Shown here: in pieces, positions 41,023-42,265 of the stretch
Position numbering within the stretch: the stretch's first letter is position 1
Layout of the letters: every line of letters begins with the position of its first letter
NCBI GenBank assembly: GCA_030158725.1
Contig: JAOASJ010000081.1
Location: 1-42,265 of the forward strand
Origin: Bacteroidia bacterium
GTDB taxonomy: Bacteria > Bacteroidota > Bacteroidia > NS11-12g > UBA955
Direction of reading: 5' to 3'
DNA length: 42,265 nucleotides
The notes under the pieces: model-generated
Database searches by the model: none
Told to the model about the DNA's origin: nothing
Seen by the model: only the letters and a program-made list of their open reading frames with translations
Position numbers and translations under genes: made by a program

Positions 41023-42265
41023 ATGAATATATTTTACAAACTGAAAGACAACTTGAAGATGGCATTTGCCATATTTCTTGTTGGCGCTTGTACTCAGGCA
41101 TTCGGTCAGTTGTCGGGGACTTACACCATCGACAATGGCAGTGCCACAGGCGGAACTAACTTTACGAATTGGACTGACTTTAGAAGTTCAATTGTAACAA
41201 ACGGTGTTAATGGTGCAGTAACAGTAAATGTTGTAACAGACATAACTGAAGCTGGTCAAATTTCATTTCCTGCAATTACCGGAACATCATCAACCAACAC
41301 CATTACAATTAATGGTAATGGCAAATTTTTGCAATCTGGTCCTTCAGATGGAGTGATTTTAATGGATGGTGCTGATTATATGACTTTCAACGGTCTAGTA
41401 GTTCGCAACACAGCCAATAATGTAAACGTTAAAGGTTTTAGAATTCAAAATGCTACAGATTACCTTACTATTAAGAATTGTACTATTGAGTTTTCAGCAT
41501 TAACTTTAACTTCTACTTCTTCTAGTGCTTACATCGCGTATTCAACTTCATCAACTTCTGCAACTACAACTTCTACAACCAACCATGGTTCGTATAATTT
41601 AATTGAAAAGAACTTGATGCGTACAACCAATGTAAATAGTGTAGGTCCTGCATTCGGTATCGCAATGCAAGGTAGTACTTCAACATACACCTCTACTGCA
41701 CAAGACAATACCATTACAGGTAATACCATTCAGAATTTCTATTCTATGGCTATTAGATTGTATTACACCAACGGTTGTCAAGTATTGGGTAACGATATTT
41801 CAAGAGCAAATGCAACTTCATACAATAGCAGTTCAACTTTGTATGGTATTTATTCTTACTACTCATATGCTGCAAGCCGTTCTACCAAATTAGATGGTAA
41901 CAGTCTACACGATATGCCGTTTTTTGGAGCTACCCCTTCAACTGCTCCTACAACTATGTATTCTTTTTATACATACTATAACTACGGTAACTCAAGTTAT
42001 AAATTTACAATTAACAACAACACCATTAAAAATGTAATGGCTTTTACCAATAACTATTTAGGTTATAATTATTTCAACTACTACTTTGATCTAATCGGTA
42101 ATATGGCTGACAACAATGACGTTACTGCTAGTACTTCATCTGCATATAATTTCCATGGTTGGAACAACTACGGAACATACAACGAATACCGTTACAACAA
42201 CAACACCATTCAAAACTGTGATGGTGGTTACTACTGGTATGGTATCAGAAGCGAATACCCAAGCA
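41023..42265 (+). CDS. large secreted beta-helix-like protein, cut by window edge
   Basis: An open reading frame from the ATG at 41023 running without stop to the right edge (414 codons seen). An N-terminal signal peptide is visible: basic 'NIFYKLKDNLK', hydrophobic 'MAFAIFLVGACTQAFGQ' (a lipoprotein is less likely). The mature part starts 'LSGTYTIDNGSATGGTNFTNWTDF', a common opening of Bacteroidota right-handed parallel beta-helix proteins, and then repeats N-N-T-I-x-N / G-N-x-I turns ('NNNTIKNVM', 'NNNTIQNCD', 'GNTIQNFY', 'GNDISRAN') typical of PbH1 coils. It is very rich in N, S, T and Y. A T9SS sorting domain is expected at the unseen C-terminus. Function: probably surface adhesion or polysaccharide binding, by family only. 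Confidence 0.85.
   Translation, partial: MNIFYKLKDNLKMAFAIFLVGACTQAFGQLSGTYTIDNGSATGGTNFTNWTDFRSSIVTNGVNGAVTVNVVTDITEAGQISFPAITGTSSTNTITINGNGKFLQSGPSDGVILMDGADYMTFNGLVVRNTANNVNVKGFRIQNATDYLTIKNCTIEFSALTLTSTSSSAYIAYSTSSTSATTTSTTNHGSYNLIEKNLMRTTNVNSVGPAFGIAMQGSTSTYTSTAQDNTITGNTIQNFYSMAIRLYYTNGCQVLGNDISRANATSYNSSSTLYGIYSYYSYAASRSTKLDGNSLHDMPFFGATPSTAPTTMYSFYTYYNYGNSSYKFTINNNTIKNVMAFTNNYLGYNYFNYYFDLIGNMADNNDVTASTSSAYNFHGWNNYGTYNEYRYNNNTIQNCDGGYYWYGIRSEYPS

Noticed and set aside
1-42265. tRNA, rRNA, CRISPR arrays, insertion sequences or prophage
   Set aside because: I saw no cloverleaf genes, no regularly spaced repeats, no transposase or integrase and no phage structural genes.

Overview
The window is a gene-dense, AT-rich chromosomal segment of a member of the Bacteroidota, probably a free-living aerobic or microaerobic species. 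The signs are: a secreted protein ending in a type IX secretion (T9SS, type A) sorting domain, a second T9SS-like secreted protein cut by the right edge, a ccoN-ccoO gene fusion, many SPII lipoproteins, few purine-rich Shine-Dalgarno sites, and several promoter-like TAnnTTTG (-7) elements of the Bacteroidota type. I see no tRNA, rRNA, CRISPR array, insertion sequence or prophage.

Layout. 1-5.3 kb: a YdeI-like protein with a C-terminal CDGSH iron-sulfur motif, a conserved hypothetical, TspO, a bidirectional terminator, a secreted Asp-box (BNR-like) T9SS protein, DNA polymerase III delta (holA) and a small orphan HsdR-N nuclease-like protein. 5.3-9.7 kb (minus strand): queA - trmN6 - terC - FemAB/GNAT-like protein, preceded by a lipoprotein. 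9.8-19.7 kb: chromate transporter, a carboxypeptidase-regulatory-like secreted protein, TauE/SafE permease, dnaN, a GlcD-like FAD oxidase, a GH16 lipoprotein, inorganic pyrophosphatase, two tandem paralogous lipoproteins, a methyltransferase - PAP2 - ZIP operon. 19.6-24.3 kb (minus): BadF-type kinase, a two-domain universal stress protein, YebC, and paaABC (phenylacetyl-CoA epoxidase) without paaD or paaE.

24.4-36.7 kb is the most coherent part: a complete cbb3-type (high oxygen affinity) cytochrome oxidase system in two operons, usp-ccoI and ccoS-ccoNO-ccoQ-ccoP-ccoG-ccoH-(TauE/DsbD-like)-PAS histidine kinase-(receiver + Crp/Fnr) regulator. The last two genes look like a FixL-type sensor and a regulator in which a FixJ-like receiver and a FixK-like Crp/Fnr DNA-binding module are one protein. 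Both operon promoters carry two TGA-N6-TCA-like (Crp/Fnr/FixK-like) boxes 22-23 bp apart, with the proximal box centred exactly 29.5 bp upstream of the TA of a TAnnTTTG element in each case. I propose that the regulator at the end of the operon acts on both promoters, a compact FixL/FixJK circuit controlling cbb3 oxidase.

36.9-40.6 kb (minus): a LytTR response regulator and a 991-residue GAF-PAS-GAF hybrid histidine kinase with its own receiver and Hpt domains. 41.0 kb to the right edge: the start of a large secreted protein rich in Asn, Tyr, Ser and Thr, probably a parallel beta-helix.
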